In this document: one piece after another, positions 24,261 to 33,024 of the stretch
How the letters are laid out: every line of letters begins with the position of its first letter
How positions within the stretch are numbered: the stretch's first letter is position 1
DNA from: Ureibacillus galli
Lineage (GTDB): Bacteria; Bacillota; Bacilli; Bacillales_A; Planococcaceae
Reading direction: 5' to 3'
Length of the DNA stretch: 39,986 bases
NCBI RefSeq assembly: GCF_014836845.1
Contig: NZ_JACSQA010000032.1
Location: 1-39,986, forward strand
Notes under the pieces: model-generated
Database searches by the model: none
What the model saw: the letters and a program-made list of their open reading frames with translations, nothing else
Told to the model about the DNA's origin: nothing
Position numbers and translations under genes: made by a program

Positions 24261-24578
24261 TTATTGTTGTTGTAAATCCTCTTCTTTAATAAATACCCCA
24301 TTTACCGTTTTCCCTTTTCGATTTTTGATTTCTTCATAGGCTTGTTCGATACAATCTTTAATATCTAAATCCATTTGCATCGCTAGGATTGTAAGTACTA
24401 CATAAACATCTCCGATTGAATCAATTACCTGGTCAAGATTCGCTTTTGCTAATCCTTGAGCGAGTTCTCCTACTTCCTCGATCAATTTCAACATTTGCTT
24501 TTCTGGTTGCGCTTCGTCTAATTTTCTTTCTTTTGCCCATTCGCTAATTAGGTGAGTTAATTTATTTAAATCTTTCAT
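24261..24578 (-). CDS. MazG-like nucleotide pyrophosphohydrolase
   Basis: 105 residues. KLIEEVGELAQGL (E34, E35, E38) with D53 and D57 in QVIDSIGDVYVV is the metal-binding EExxE-ExxD-like pattern of all-alpha NTP pyrophosphohydrolases. Probably cleaves a nucleoside triphosphate to keep the pool suited to replication; it sits next to ThyX. Confidence 0.85.
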   Translation of the reverse strand: MKDLNKLTHLISEWAKERKLDEAQPEKQMLKLIEEVGELAQGLAKANLDQVIDSIGDVYVVLTILAMQMDLDIKDCIEQAYEEIKNRKGKTVNGVFIKEEDLQQQ

Positions 24579-24934
24579 TTTGATTCCTCCATATAATGAT
24601 TTCTAAATAATTCAAGCGACTCTAATTTTTTTATATTTTCTCGAATCTCTCTTTCTAAGATTCTTATTATTCGAGCATGAACTCCTTCGAAACCATATTG
24701 TTTTTCGATTTTCTTTATCGTTGCTTTATAATAAACTGTCGAATCAATTAACTCTTGAATATTATGGTCAATCCATCCAAATACATCGTAGTCGTCCACA
24801 TTCACAGTAGTGCCATATTTAGCTAGCCCTTTTGTCGTTTGATTAACTAAATGTTCTTTCAAGAAAGGAGTTGGTAATAATTCACTAACCTCTCTCAATA
24901 CATCATTTGCGATAATATGTTCATCGATTGTCAT
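24575..24934 (-). CDS. Hypothetical protein near nucleotide-metabolism genes
   Basis: 119 residues. TTKGLAKYGTTVNVDDYDVFGWIDHNIQELIDSTVYY resembles the core of phage DUF5664/DUF3310-type proteins that accompany nucleotide enzymes, followed by a long helix. Overlaps both neighbours by 4 bases, so it is coupled to ThyX and MazG. Identity tentative. Confidence 0.65.
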   Translation of the reverse strand: MTIDEHIIANDVLREVSELLPTPFLKEHLVNQTTKGLAKYGTTVNVDDYDVFGWIDHNIQELIDSTVYYKATIKKIEKQYGFEGVHARIIRILEREIRENIKKLESLELFRNHYMEESK

Positions 24935-25683
24935 TCAAAAAACTCCTCCGTCCATGGCTCCACTTCAATAACACGCGCCTTTAATTCTTCTGCTAATACC
25001 GTAATTTCGTGTTGTGCCCCTGCACCTGGTTTCCGTTTACTATAGAAATCCAATAATGTTCGTAGATTTGCAGTTAATACAAGATTACAAGCTGCTGCAT
25101 TTGGTAAAACTGCTCGAGCATCTTCTTGTGGAATGCCTCTTTTGATTAATGCATCGTACGCACCTTGGATATAGTCCATCGCTTCAAGATAAACATCTAA
25201 TGCTGTACGTTCTAAATAAAGTTCAGTATTTCTTGTTTCTTCTACTTTTTCCGGTACAACATAATCAAACCCCTCGCTACGACTATCACTACTAAACTTC
25301 ACATATCGTTGAGACTGTACCGAAAAACTCATATGTCTGTGTCTAGTTAGTTGAGCGAGTAATGATCGTGATACTCCTTCTATTGCAAATGTGAAATTTA
25401 AATGTTCAAGTGTAGATGTATGACCACTTTTAACGATGTGATTGAAAAGTCGTTTTGCTTCTTTACCCTTGTCACCAAAATACTTCTCGCATTCATCTTC
25501 CACAATTCCAGAAGGATTCTTATGACTATAACAAGTTCGAATTGCAGTCAAAGCTATTTGTTGTCCGTCTGTTACATCGAAATGTTCACCAACGGATGAC
25601 CAATCTAAATTTCCGGTTTCATCGTACAAAAATTTATCTTCTGCTAATTGTGTATGTGCTAGTAAATTAACTTTCATTTTCAT
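24931..25683 (-). CDS. thyX: Flavin-dependent thymidylate synthase
   Basis: 250 residues. Makes dTMP from dUMP using methylene-tetrahydrofolate, FAD and NADPH. The ThyX signature is at 114-127 (RHRHMSFSVQSQRY), with the upstream HTSTLEHLNFTFAIEGVSR and the later R-GIPQEDARAVLPNA segments also conserved. Full length for the family. Together with MazG it suggests the phage raises the dTTP pool. Confidence 0.96.
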   Translation of the reverse strand: MKMKVNLLAHTQLAEDKFLYDETGNLDWSSVGEHFDVTDGQQIALTAIRTCYSHKNPSGIVEDECEKYFGDKGKEAKRLFNHIVKSGHTSTLEHLNFTFAIEGVSRSLLAQLTRHRHMSFSVQSQRYVKFSSDSRSEGFDYVVPEKVEETRNTELYLERTALDVYLEAMDYIQGAYDALIKRGIPQEDARAVLPNAAACNLVLTANLRTLLDFYSKRKPGAGAQHEITVLAEELKARVIEVEPWTEEFFE

Positions 25684-25895
25684 TCCTCCAAATCTCTCAA
25701 CCTAGCTTTCAACCGTCTAACTTCCGTTTCTGCCTTTTGAGCCCTTTTATTCAAGTCGTTATATTTCTTATTTGCTGAATGTAGTGCTTTCTCTGCAATC
25801 AATAAGCCATCCACAATTAGATGTGTGCTGATTGTTTTCTGTTTCTTACATCGTTTCCGTATTTCGAGGATTTTATTTAATGCTTCTTTCATCAA
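25680..25895 (-). CDS. Small coiled-coil hypothetical protein
   Basis: 71 residues, basic and helical (KKYNDLNKRAQKAETEVRRL). Stop overlaps the ThyX start by 4 bases. Function unknown. Confidence 0.65.
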   Translation of the reverse strand: MMKEALNKILEIRKRCKKQKTISTHLIVDGLLIAEKALHSANKKYNDLNKRAQKAETEVRRLKARLRDLEE

Positions 25896-25905
25896 AATTC
25901 ACCTC

Positions 25906-26100
25906 TCATTCATCAAGTAAAATCATTCTCAAACGATTCGGACCATTCCCACACCGCTTTTCATAAACTGGATAAGTCATGTATTTTAAGAATTCAATCG
26001 ACTTTCCAGTTTCTCTATGAATCTCACGAATTGTTCCTTCTGAAATGAATTGATCACCTTTATACAATGCGTAAATACGTTTATGCCATGGTATTTTCAA
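25906..26100 (-). CDS. Hypothetical protein with possible HTH
   Basis: 64 residues. YALYKGDQFISEGTIREIHRETGKSIEFLKYMTYPVYEKR is a pattern common to small phage proteins, with a strand (the kGd-x-f element) then a helical pair. Function unknown. Overlaps the next gene upstream by 4 bases. Confidence 0.68.
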   Translation of the reverse strand: MKIPWHKRIYALYKGDQFISEGTIREIHRETGKSIEFLKYMTYPVYEKRCGNGPNRLRMILLDE

Positions 26101-26288
26101 TTCGCATTCACCAACCGTCCGAACTCCATCACCTGGATATATTCACTCCTATAAGCATCATGGATTTCAGCACCCTTCCCGACCTTTCGCCATCCTCTTG
26201 CTTCATGTTGCTTTACGAATTTATCTAATTCAGTTTTGTTTCGACCAACAATCGTTTTACGATTTTGCCATTTTGATTTGACGGTCAT
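26097..26288 (-). CDS. Hypothetical basic protein
   Basis: 63 residues, basic. ELDKFVKQHEARGWRKVGKG resembles small single-domain proteins with a GW turn. Start is coupled to the YopX stop. Function unknown. Confidence 0.65.
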   Translation of the reverse strand: MTVKSKWQNRKTIVGRNKTELDKFVKQHEARGWRKVGKGAEIHDAYRSEYIQVMEFGRLVNAN

Positions 26289-26710
26289 TAGGAATCACCA
26301 CCTAATAAATGTGGATGTTCGTAGATGTTGCCGATAACTTCCCATGTTACTTTTGGTACATTCCAAGAATCAAAATGATTGTAAACCTTATCATTCTGAT
26401 ATACGCATACAAAACTTCCTTCTCGATATTCAACGACACATTTCCATTTTCTGTCATTGATAGAGTTGTTGAATAGCAATATATCCCCTTCATAAATCTC
26501 TTTTCCATTACGGTCTTTTAGGCCTGTGTATTCTCCCATAGACTCAATATCACAAGTTATCGGGAATGTTTTAGTAAATAAAACTGCATCTTGTCTCGAC
26601 TGATTTATGCTTCTAAGAAAATCATCTGTATAATCTGTTTCATGCCACCCATACCCATATACCCATTCGTTTGTTTCTGGACTAAAACCTCTGAATTTTG
26701 GTTGTCTCAT
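26288..26710 (-). CDS. YopX family protein
   Basis: 140 residues. PKFRGFSPETNEWVYGYGWH, IGEYTGLKDRNGKEIYEGDILLF, WKCVVEYREGSFV and VIGNIYEHPHLL are the four conserved blocks of the YopX family, frequent in phage early regions and of unknown biochemical role. Full length. Confidence 0.93.
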   Translation of the reverse strand: MRQPKFRGFSPETNEWVYGYGWHETDYTDDFLRSINQSRQDAVLFTKTFPITCDIESMGEYTGLKDRNGKEIYEGDILLFNNSINDRKWKCVVEYREGSFVCVYQNDKVYNHFDSWNVPKVTWEVIGNIYEHPHLLGGDS

Positions 26711-26743
26711 TAGAAAACACCTCGTTTTGATAATTTTCGTATA

Positions 26744-26773
26744 AGAAAAGAGAGCCCTAAACTAGAGCCCTCT
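26744..26773 (-). terminator. Terminator-like hairpin in the early operon
   Basis: Ten-base stem with two wobble pairs, 26749-26758 with 26764-26773, loop of 5, then TTTTCTTAT on the minus strand. It lies between the 26783-27193 gene and yopX. Confidence 0.65.
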
Positions 26774-26782
26774 ATTTAGTTG

Positions 26783-27193
26783 TTATTGACTTACTTCTTC
26801 CAAAGACATTTGACCCTCTGCTGCTCCTTCTTTTTCGTCTTCAGTTTCATCTGATTTCTCATAAAACTCTTCAATCGTCATTTGGGATGGTTGAATGATT
26901 AGATCAATATTTCTACCTGCGTAAGGATAAAATTTATCAATTTTTCCTTTGCTATCTGCATTAACATTAAATTTTAGAACGGTCTTTTTATTGTCTCGTT
27001 GAATATTTGCAAACTCGGCAGCTACTTTTTCAACGTCTCCATCAACGATTTCTAGGACTGTAATTGATCCAGGTAACTTTAAAAGTTCATCTGCATGTGG
27101 AAGTTCGTCACTTTGTACATGGAACATTAAGACTTCTTTTTTGTCGTCCTTCTGCATTTTCTTGAATAATACGTTTAGTTGAATGTTTGTCAT
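26783..27193 (-). CDS. Hypothetical protein of the replication region
   Basis: 136 residues. Beta-rich first part (VLMFHVQSDELPHADELLKLPGSITVLEIV; TVLKFNVNADSKGKIDKFYPYAGRNIDLIIQPSQ) and a strongly acidic tail ending SLEEVSQ. The acidic tail and place beside the DUF1064 and SSB genes suggest a DNA-metabolism role. No family recognised with certainty. Confidence 0.7.
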   Translation of the reverse strand: MTNIQLNVLFKKMQKDDKKEVLMFHVQSDELPHADELLKLPGSITVLEIVDGDVEKVAAEFANIQRDNKKTVLKFNVNADSKGKIDKFYPYAGRNIDLIIQPSQMTIEEFYEKSDETEDEKEGAAEGQMSLEEVSQ

Positions 27194-27206
27194 TTTGGAT
27201 TTCCCC

Positions 27207-27623
27207 TTACTTAGCTAATTTTTGTTTTTTACGTTCTTTAACGGCTTTTTCGTAATCTTCTAGTTCTATCCAGCCACCATCGATTCTTGAGAACTTCACC
27301 AATTTAAGGTTGAATGGGAATCGATATTCGAATAATTTCTTTTTAAGCTTGAAGTCAGCAGTTAAGAATCCTTTAACATCTACAACTTCAATGTGACCAT
27401 CTGCATAATGAACTTCAAAGTCTGCTTTGTATTTAATTGGACGAATCTTTTTATTGCTTTTCACATAACCTTCGAGCAATACATACTCTTTTTGCATTAA
27501 AAACTCGCTAACAATCCCTTGTTTTTCAAGTTGTTTGAGATATAGGTAATAATCTGACTCCATTTTGCTGTCAAACTCTATTCCATCAACTGTTACTTTT
27601 TTGTTTTTGTATTTGTTAGTCAT
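27207..27623 (-). CDS. DUF1064 nuclease-like protein
   Basis: 138 residues. KYKNKKVTVDGIEFDSKMESDYY, then PIKYKADFEVHYADGHIEVVDVKG and FKLKKKLFEYRFPF match DUF1064, a small PD-(D/E)xK nuclease-like family; E in FDSKMES, D in KADF, and the DVKG lysine are the likely active-site residues. Possible Holliday-junction or recombination nuclease. Confidence 0.88.
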   Translation of the reverse strand: MTNKYKNKKVTVDGIEFDSKMESDYYLYLKQLEKQGIVSEFLMQKEYVLLEGYVKSNKKIRPIKYKADFEVHYADGHIEVVDVKGFLTADFKLKKKLFEYRFPFNLKLVKFSRIDGGWIELEDYEKAVKERKKQKLAK

Positions 27624-27634
27624 TCACTCAACTC

Positions 27635-28135
27635 CTAGAATGGCAAATCTGATTCTGAAACTTCTATTGGCCCTTTACTACTTGCAAATGGATCTTCATT
27701 TACTCTTGTGTAGTTTTGGCTACTAAACTGTGAATTACTTTGTGGATTTTGTTGATTATTAGTAGATTGATAGTTTTGAGTGCTGCTTTGCCCACTTTGT
27801 TGACTTCTAGGCTCTAAGAATTGAATCGAATCGGCTACAACATCCGTTGTATAAACTCGTTTACCATCTTGTCCCTCAAAGCTACCTGTTTGAATTCGAC
27901 CTTCAACACCAACCAAACTACCTTTTTTCATGAAGTTTGCTAGATTTTCAGCTTGTTTTCTCCATGCAATACAACTGATGAAGTCTGCTTCAGGTTGGCC
28001 TTCTTGTTTAAATGTGCGATTAACTGCAACCGTGAATCTTGTCATCGGAACTCCAGAAGGTGTATAACGGAGCTCCGGATCCTTTGTAAGTCTGCCGACT
28101 AAAACTACTCTATTAATCAATTTCTGTCGCTCCAT
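27635..28135 (-). CDS. ssb: Single-stranded DNA-binding protein
   Basis: 166 residues. OB fold: [33 protein letters not shown], then [35 protein letters not shown]. Gln/Ser/Asn-rich linker (about 105-150) and an acidic tip ending SESDLPF for partner binding. Coats ssDNA in phage replication. The ATG lies within the end of the preceding gene (23-base overlap). Confidence 0.96.
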   Translation of the reverse strand: MERQKLINRVVLVGRLTKDPELRYTPSGVPMTRFTVAVNRTFKQEGQPEADFISCIAWRKQAENLANFMKKGSLVGVEGRIQTGSFEGQDGKRVYTTDVVADSIQFLEPRSQQSGQSSTQNYQSTNNQQNPQSNSQFSSQNYTRVNEDPFASSKGPIEVSESDLPF

Positions 28136-28481
28136 TCAAGTTAAGTTTTAAATCGAATATTTCGTTCATAGTTTCGATTGCATAACAAATGCCACGTGAT
28201 ACATTTTTACCTTCATCTGATATATTATCCATGAGCTTCGTTTTATAATGAGTTTCATATAAATCTTCAATTTCTTTTTCCGGCGAATCTTCCTCATAGC
28301 CATCTATTAAACAACGAATGAAAGTTATTAATGTCATGTTATTTAAAATTTTAATCCCTTCCGTTTCAAAACCCTCCGCATGAAGTTCAATCATTTCTTT
28401 TAAATCTTCATCAATTTTTACCTTTGGAAGTGTGTCTAATGCTCGTTTAACTTCTCTTAACACTCTCACTTTTTCAGTCAT
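28113..28481 (-). CDS. DUF1642-like hypothetical protein (copy 1)
   Basis: 122 residues. Helical N-terminus, then [21 protein letters not shown] and a final [17 protein letters not shown]. The same order (ITFSKMLIEGYEVEQTPGEKV ... GIRKTLDTLNIKI) is found in the 34603-34950 product, so the two are paralogues. Function unknown. Confidence 0.7.
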   Translation of the reverse strand: MTEKVRVLREVKRALDTLPKVKIDEDLKEMIELHAEGFETEGIKILNNMTLITFIRCLIDGYEEDSPEKEIEDLYETHYKTKLMDNISDEGKNVSRGICYAIETMNEIFDLKLNLNGATEID

Positions 28482-28753
28482 TTCAAATCCTCCCGAATAA
28501 TAAATTTATAGCCGTCATACCAATCTGCATAATTCCATACAAAATGGGTTAATTCTATTTCACGTTTACGATGACTTTGCAATCTGTCGATTTCTTCATC
28601 TGTATATCCTAGTGATTTTATAATGTTACGATTCATTTCGTTATCTTCTACTGTGGCAGTGTAAAGAATAAATTCGTCATCGATATAGTCTGTATCGTAA
28701 AATATAATTGGCATTGTATTGATTAAATCTACAGCTTTTTGTTTATCCATCAT
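28478..28753 (-). CDS. Hypothetical protein
   Basis: 91 residues, acidic, aromatic-rich (FYDTDYIDDEFILYTATVED; FVWNYADWYDGYKFI). Overlaps both neighbours by 4 bases. Not recognised. Confidence 0.65.
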   Translation of the reverse strand: MMDKQKAVDLINTMPIIFYDTDYIDDEFILYTATVEDNEMNRNIIKSLGYTDEEIDRLQSHRKREIELTHFVWNYADWYDGYKFIIREDLK

Positions 28754-28938
28754 TTAGTTACCTCCAGTCCCTTACTCGCAATACTGTGAATTCTTTCGTA
28801 AGCGTTGTTAAACTCGGTCATGTTTCTTGTGATAATTTCAATTTCTTGCAGTGCTTTTTCTAATTTTTTAACTTTGATTTCTAGTGCTTCATTGTATGCG
28901 TTGCTTAGTTCTTCTTCAGGAATTAAGTTTTCCGACAT
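28750..28938 (-). CDS. Small coiled-coil hypothetical protein
   Basis: 62 residues, almost wholly helical (YNEALEIKVKKLEKALQEIE). Overlaps the next gene by 4 bases. Function unknown. Confidence 0.62.
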   Translation of the reverse strand: MSENLIPEEELSNAYNEALEIKVKKLEKALQEIEIITRNMTEFNNAYERIHSIASKGLEVTK

Positions 28939-28945
28939 TAAGCAA

Positions 28946-29380
28946 TCATCCTTTCTCGAAAATCATTGCTGTAGCTGGGAACATTAAAGTTTCACCCCTC
29001 AACTCGCGTAACGATTGATATTTTTGTTTTTCTTCGAACCAAAAACTCTTATCCATATCACTGGAAATGTTGAATATCTTAGTTGGTAATTGTCCTATTT
29101 CATTCAAATAATGCCCTCTTGCCGATTCTTCTGTTTGAGCAAATATCAACATATGTTTGTTGTTTCCTAAAGGAACTGAAAATAGTTTGATAGGATTTAT
29201 ATTTAGTTCATTGCGTTTTCTCATACCTTCCACTTCATCGTGGTTTACTAAATCCCAATTGATTCCTTGAGAGTGTTCAGTACCTTTCACAACACCATTT
29301 TTAATGAGCCAATAAACTGAATAAGCCAAATTCTCTTCATCGAATTTGATAGCATCTAAAAGTAGTTCATTAAATGTCAC
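28946..29380 (-). CDS. Hypothetical protein coupled to the DnaB-like helicase
   Basis: I start at GTG 29380 (144 residues), where AGGTG precedes it and the start overlaps the helicase stop by 11 bases. Upstream in-frame ATGs lie deep inside the helicase gene. Content: FNELLLDAIKFDEENLAYSVYWLIKNGVVKG (a likely recognition helix region), then NKHMLIFAQTEESARGHYLNEIG. A helicase partner is possible but no loader motif is seen. Confidence 0.65.
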   Translation of the reverse strand: MTFNELLLDAIKFDEENLAYSVYWLIKNGVVKGTEHSQGINWDLVNHDEVEGMRKRNELNINPIKLFSVPLGNNKHMLIFAQTEESARGHYLNEIGQLPTKIFNISSDMDKSFWFEEKQKYQSLRELRGETLMFPATAMIFEKG

Positions 29381-30605
29381 TGATAGCACCTGTATATTTG
29401 TTGTATTTTGCATAAATTGTTCCGACTTCACCTTCACGATTTTTGGCAATAATCATTTCCATTGAATCGTCATCGGCTTTTTTGGTGTAATAGGCATCAC
29501 GATAGAAAAATACAACTACATCCGCATCTTCTTCGATACTTCCGGATTCCCTTAAATCTGATAACATCGGACGTTTGTCCTTACGCTGTTCAACGCTTCT
29601 ACTCAACTGGGCTAAACAAATTACTGGGCAATCAAAATCTTTTGCTATTGCTTTTAAACCTTTGGATATATCCGATACCGCTAAGTGCATATTTCCGCGA
29701 TGATCATCAGTTGGTTTAATTAAGGTTAAATAGTCAATGAGTACGATAAGCTGCTTTCTTGGATTTTGATTTTTCACTTTCCGTACCTTCATTCGTATTT
29801 CAGAAAGTGTTTGTCCACTTTTATCAAATATCTCAATGTTGGTTTCTGACACCCTACCCAAAGTGGTCATCCATGTTTCCTTTTGCTTATCTGTTAACCT
29901 TTCATATAAGTTTTTCATTTTGTTTCGATTGTAGTTCCCTGTAGAAGCAATTAATCTGTCCCTTAACTTCTCGTCTTTCATTTCAAGAGAGAAAATAACT
30001 GGTATTGCTCCATTCCATCCAGCCATTTTTGCAAAATGGAGCATTGCATCCGTTTTACCCATCGATGGACGACCTGCAGCAATAATCAAATCTCCATTTT
30101 GCCAACCATTAGTTACCGTCTGTAATGTGCCAAGTCCTGTATTGATTCCGGTTTCTTTTTCTTTCGGTGTCCACGGATCTTCTGCGACCGCAGTAACTAA
30201 TTCTTTAATTGTGCTGTGGTCATTTGTATTGTTTGATACCAGGCTATTTAACTCATTAGTGATTCGTTCTAAATTCCAATTATCAATTTTGGCAATCTCT
30301 AAGATGTTTAACTTTTCACGTTCGCGCCATTGATCAATTAGTAAATTTACATAATCATCAAATTTAGTTTCATTGGCCATGTTTAACATTTGATTAAGCT
30401 TTCCGACACCGCCAAAACGTTCAGGTGGAAATTTAGTGATTAATGCTACTAAGTCAATTGCTTGTCCTTCACGACTTAGTTTCTTCATAGCGTTTAATAA
30501 ATTTTTGTGTTCGGTTTGTTGAAAGTAATCAGTTTTTAAATCTGTATCCATCAACAAATGAGGAGCTTTTAAGATAGTGCCTAAAATCACTTCTTCATTC
30601 AGCAT
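29370..30605 (-). CDS. DnaB-like replicative helicase
   Basis: 411 residues. Residues 1-100 are the DnaB N-terminal helical domain (EEVILGTILKAPHLL, YFQQTEHKNLLNAMKKL). The RecA-like domain has Walker A GRPSMGKT at 178-185, Walker B LIVLIDYLTLI, and the SRSVEQRKDKRPMLSDLRESG loop of DnaB motif 3/4. It unwinds the phage fork. No dnaC/dnaI-type loader is visible beside it, so it may use the host loader or load via the DnaD-like protein. Confidence 0.94.
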   Translation of the reverse strand: MLNEEVILGTILKAPHLLMDTDLKTDYFQQTEHKNLLNAMKKLSREGQAIDLVALITKFPPERFGGVGKLNQMLNMANETKFDDYVNLLIDQWREREKLNILEIAKIDNWNLERITNELNSLVSNNTNDHSTIKELVTAVAEDPWTPKEKETGINTGLGTLQTVTNGWQNGDLIIAAGRPSMGKTDAMLHFAKMAGWNGAIPVIFSLEMKDEKLRDRLIASTGNYNRNKMKNLYERLTDKQKETWMTTLGRVSETNIEIFDKSGQTLSEIRMKVRKVKNQNPRKQLIVLIDYLTLIKPTDDHRGNMHLAVSDISKGLKAIAKDFDCPVICLAQLSRSVEQRKDKRPMLSDLRESGSIEEDADVVVFFYRDAYYTKKADDDSMEMIIAKNREGEVGTIYAKYNKYTGAISDI

Positions 30606-31372
30606 TAATCTTCACCTCTAGTCATATCTATTTTGATTGGTTTGTAATTTGATGCTTGTTCTTGTTGTGGGGTTTGAGTTGAACCTAATTTAGCTTTGTT
30701 TAATCTTTCATCGAATTTGTTATTAAACAATGTAGATGGTCTTAAATAAGAATCACCTAATTCTCCATTTCCAAATACTTTGCCCTTCCATTCCTTGCAG
30801 CAATATTCAATTACCGTTTTAAAATCTTCTAAAGTAAAACCTTCAGCTAACCTAGCATTTATTAATTCTTTAGTTTTTTTAGTAGAAGATTTAAAATTAG
30901 TTTCTGCATGTTGATTTAGAAAGTCGATAATCTCGACATAGTAATTATTTTTATTATCATTATTTCCCTTATTACCATTATTGTTTGTGTTGATTTGCTG
31001 TCCTTTTGCTGTCCTTTTGCTGTCGGATTTGTTGTCGGAATTAAAGTTCAAAGGTTGGTAAAGTTCCCAATTTACAATGGTTACAAGGCTAAATTTGTTG
31101 GTGGATTTGATGTCGATAGTTTTGTCATCTTCTAAAATTTTCATATAGTCACGAATAGTAGATTCTTTCATCTCCAATTCGATAGCAGCTTTCTTTCTTC
31201 CGAATACAAATTGACCAGGCTTTAATCGAACGGTTTGTCTACCAACTTGTAACTCGTGATCTGTATGTGTTGCTTTTAATAAGCAGTAAATAAATACTTT
31301 TAATAACTTTTCATTTTGAAAAATATTGCTATACAACATTTTTCTGTGTAAGCTAATCCAACCTTGTTGCAC
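30605..31372 (-). CDS. DnaD-like replication initiator
   Basis: Start at GTG 31372 (255 residues, with GAGGGGG upstream). Residues 1-100: replisome-organiser winged helix (GWISLHRKMLYSNIF...LLKATH; RLKPGQFVFGRKKAAIELEMKESTIRDYMKIL). A low-complexity Asn/Lys linker (about 105-140). Then the conserved phage C-terminal domain: IDFLNQHAETNFKSSTKKT...INARLAEGFTLEDF, YLRPSTLFNNKFDERLN. Such proteins bind the origin and recruit the helicase. The linker DNA holds iteron-like repeats. Confidence 0.88.
   Translation of the reverse strand: MQQGWISLHRKMLYSNIFQNEKLLKVFIYCLLKATHTDHELQVGRQTVRLKPGQFVFGRKKAAIELEMKESTIRDYMKILEDDKTIDIKSTNKFSLVTIVNWELYQPLNFNSDNKSDSKRTAKGQQINTNNNGNKGNNDNKNNYYVEIIDFLNQHAETNFKSSTKKTKELINARLAEGFTLEDFKTVIEYCCKEWKGKVFGNGELGDSYLRPSTLFNNKFDERLNKAKLGSTQTPQQEQASNYKPIKIDMTRGED
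30945..31035. other. ori: Candidate replication origin inside the initiator gene
   Basis: TGCTGTC recurs at 30995, 31006 and 31017 with an exact 11-bp period, then TGTTGTC at 31029. An AT-rich stretch of simple sequence (about 30945-30990, the Asn/Lys linker) lies alongside. Iterons next to an AT-rich unwinding element within the initiator gene are the usual plan in lambda and in lactococcal and staphylococcal phages. Confidence 0.5.
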
Positions 31373-31400
31373 AATCCCCCTCTCCCTTCTTTGATGCAAA

Positions 31401-32198
31401 TCAATCTAATAAAAACTCAATTTCAAAAGTATTTTTAAGCTGCTTAGTAGCTCTGCAATATTCGCAAGTCTCACATCTAACCGGATTTGTTTCACCATTT
31501 TTCGTTTTAATAACACCTGGTAAATGCATTTGCACATACTCTTTTTCAAAATCGAACCGTGTTTCATCAAAATGTAATATTGCTTTATCTGGTGGATTTT
31601 GTTTTGTCACTGCGATGATATAAGGGTTGTAATACTCTCCGGTGTTTTTAAAGATTACTTCACGGTAGATAGCCATTTGAAGTACGTAGTCATATGCTTC
31701 TACGAATGAAACATATTTACTGTATTTGTCACTCCAGTAACGTTTGCCAAGTTCTTGAGTTGTTTTAATATCAGAGAAAATTTTCCGTTGATGATTAATG
31801 TTATCGACTTTGATTTTCCATTCCACACCGAACAACTCTGCTGTATAAATAACTTCTTTCTCACCCTCTAAGGCAAACATGGCAAACTTGTCTTTTTTAA
31901 GAGTTTCAATCATTCGATCTGCTTGTTCAAAATCTGTATATTTCCCACCACGAGCCTTAAAAATTGAATTGTAATTATCATTAATAAATTGACCAAATGC
32001 TTCATCGCTTTCAAATGCCGAATGGACATATGAGCCGACTGTTAATGCAGAAGAATGAGGACGAGTATATTCGTCCCTCAACTCCGCTAACGTTCGCGCT
32101 TCACACTCCATAAAACTCTTAAACTGTGACACTGACATATACTCAAGATTTGCTTCTTGTGAGTAGTAATTATTCTGATTGAGTAAGAGTTTCGGCAA
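31401..32198 (-). CDS. RecE-type PD-(D/E)xK exonuclease
   Basis: 265 residues. SVSQFKSFMECEARTLAEL, TVGSYVHSAFE, VEWKIKVDNINHQRKIFSDIKTTQ (D and K of the active site), and YVLQMAIYREVI are the blocks of PDDEXK_8/DUF3799 exonucleases. The C-terminal CETCEYC adds four-cysteine-like residues. Probably resects double-strand ends to give 3' tails for the annealing protein encoded just before it. Overlaps that gene by 29 bases. Confidence 0.83.
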   Translation of the reverse strand: MPKLLLNQNNYYSQEANLEYMSVSQFKSFMECEARTLAELRDEYTRPHSSALTVGSYVHSAFESDEAFGQFINDNYNSIFKARGGKYTDFEQADRMIETLKKDKFAMFALEGEKEVIYTAELFGVEWKIKVDNINHQRKIFSDIKTTQELGKRYWSDKYSKYVSFVEAYDYVLQMAIYREVIFKNTGEYYNPYIIAVTKQNPPDKAILHFDETRFDFEKEYVQMHLPGVIKTKNGETNPVRCETCEYCRATKQLKNTFEIEFLLD

Positions 32199-33024
32199 CG
32201 CCAGTCACTCCTTTTTCAAATTCAGCAGCTAGATCACTTTTTTGATTTTTTGCATCTTCTTTAGTGAACCAATCCTCAACCTTTGACATACCATCCTTTA
32301 ACGAATTGAATATATTCCCCAGTTCTACGAGATCAATTTCAGTAAACGAACTAATGTTGTAACCGAATTTAGCTTCAACCATTTCTTGTGTGACTTTATA
32401 TTTTTCTTTAAACATCTTTAATGCTTGTGTAATACGGTCTTTTAATGGTCCAGCGTTCTGACCCGATAATGTTTTTTCACATTCTTTCACTGCCATTTCC
32501 ACTACATCACCTGGAATAACACCTAAAATACAAGCTCTAAGTCTACGTGCCCCATCAGATGCAACTCGCTCGTAAATGTCCCGTGGATCTGTCAGTGGTT
32601 TTAATCCATTACGTGTACCAATTGAATGTTTAACGGTGAATACTTTCTCTTGTCGTACATTGGTTTCAAGGTCCCAGCAATAAGCCATTGCGACAGATTC
32701 ACCATTGCGTTGTTCAAGTTCTTTGATTCCATATGATAAATTGCCCCAGTTTTGCGCTAATACTTCTGCTAGTCGGATGGATGGACCAGTTACTTTTGTT
32801 CCACCTCGTGGATAGGAGTACATAGATGAAGCCGCTAAAGATGGTCGTTTACATGCATCTAAGATTCGTTTTTTAGATTCAAAGTAATTTCGAGGAAACT
32901 GTTTTGCTAAGAAGATTGCACCCTTCACTTCTTCCATTTCACGAGAAGCACTAGCTTGTGCTAGTACCCCTCCTTGTTGTTGTGTTGAAGGTTGTCCATT
33001 AAATTGAGTTGTTAGATCGTTCAT
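32170..33024 (-). CDS. Putative single-strand annealing / recombination protein
   Basis: 284 residues. Conserved-looking core: EEVKGAIFLAKQFPRNYFESKKRILDACKRPSLA, YSYPRGGTKVTGPSIRLAEVLAQNWGN, TDPRDIYERVASDGARRLRACILGVIPGDVVEMAVKECEKTL. The C-terminus is helical and acidic. I do not see the classic RecT signature, but this conserved phage family is found next to RecE-like exonucleases, which it overlaps here, so annealing is the likely role. Confidence is from context. Confidence 0.62.
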   Translation of the reverse strand: MNDLTTQFNGQPSTQQQGGVLAQASASREMEEVKGAIFLAKQFPRNYFESKKRILDACKRPSLAASSMYSYPRGGTKVTGPSIRLAEVLAQNWGNLSYGIKELEQRNGESVAMAYCWDLETNVRQEKVFTVKHSIGTRNGLKPLTDPRDIYERVASDGARRLRACILGVIPGDVVEMAVKECEKTLSGQNAGPLKDRITQALKMFKEKYKVTQEMVEAKFGYNISSFTEIDLVELGNIFNSLKDGMSKVEDWFTKEDAKNQKSDLAAEFEKGVTGVAETLTQSE

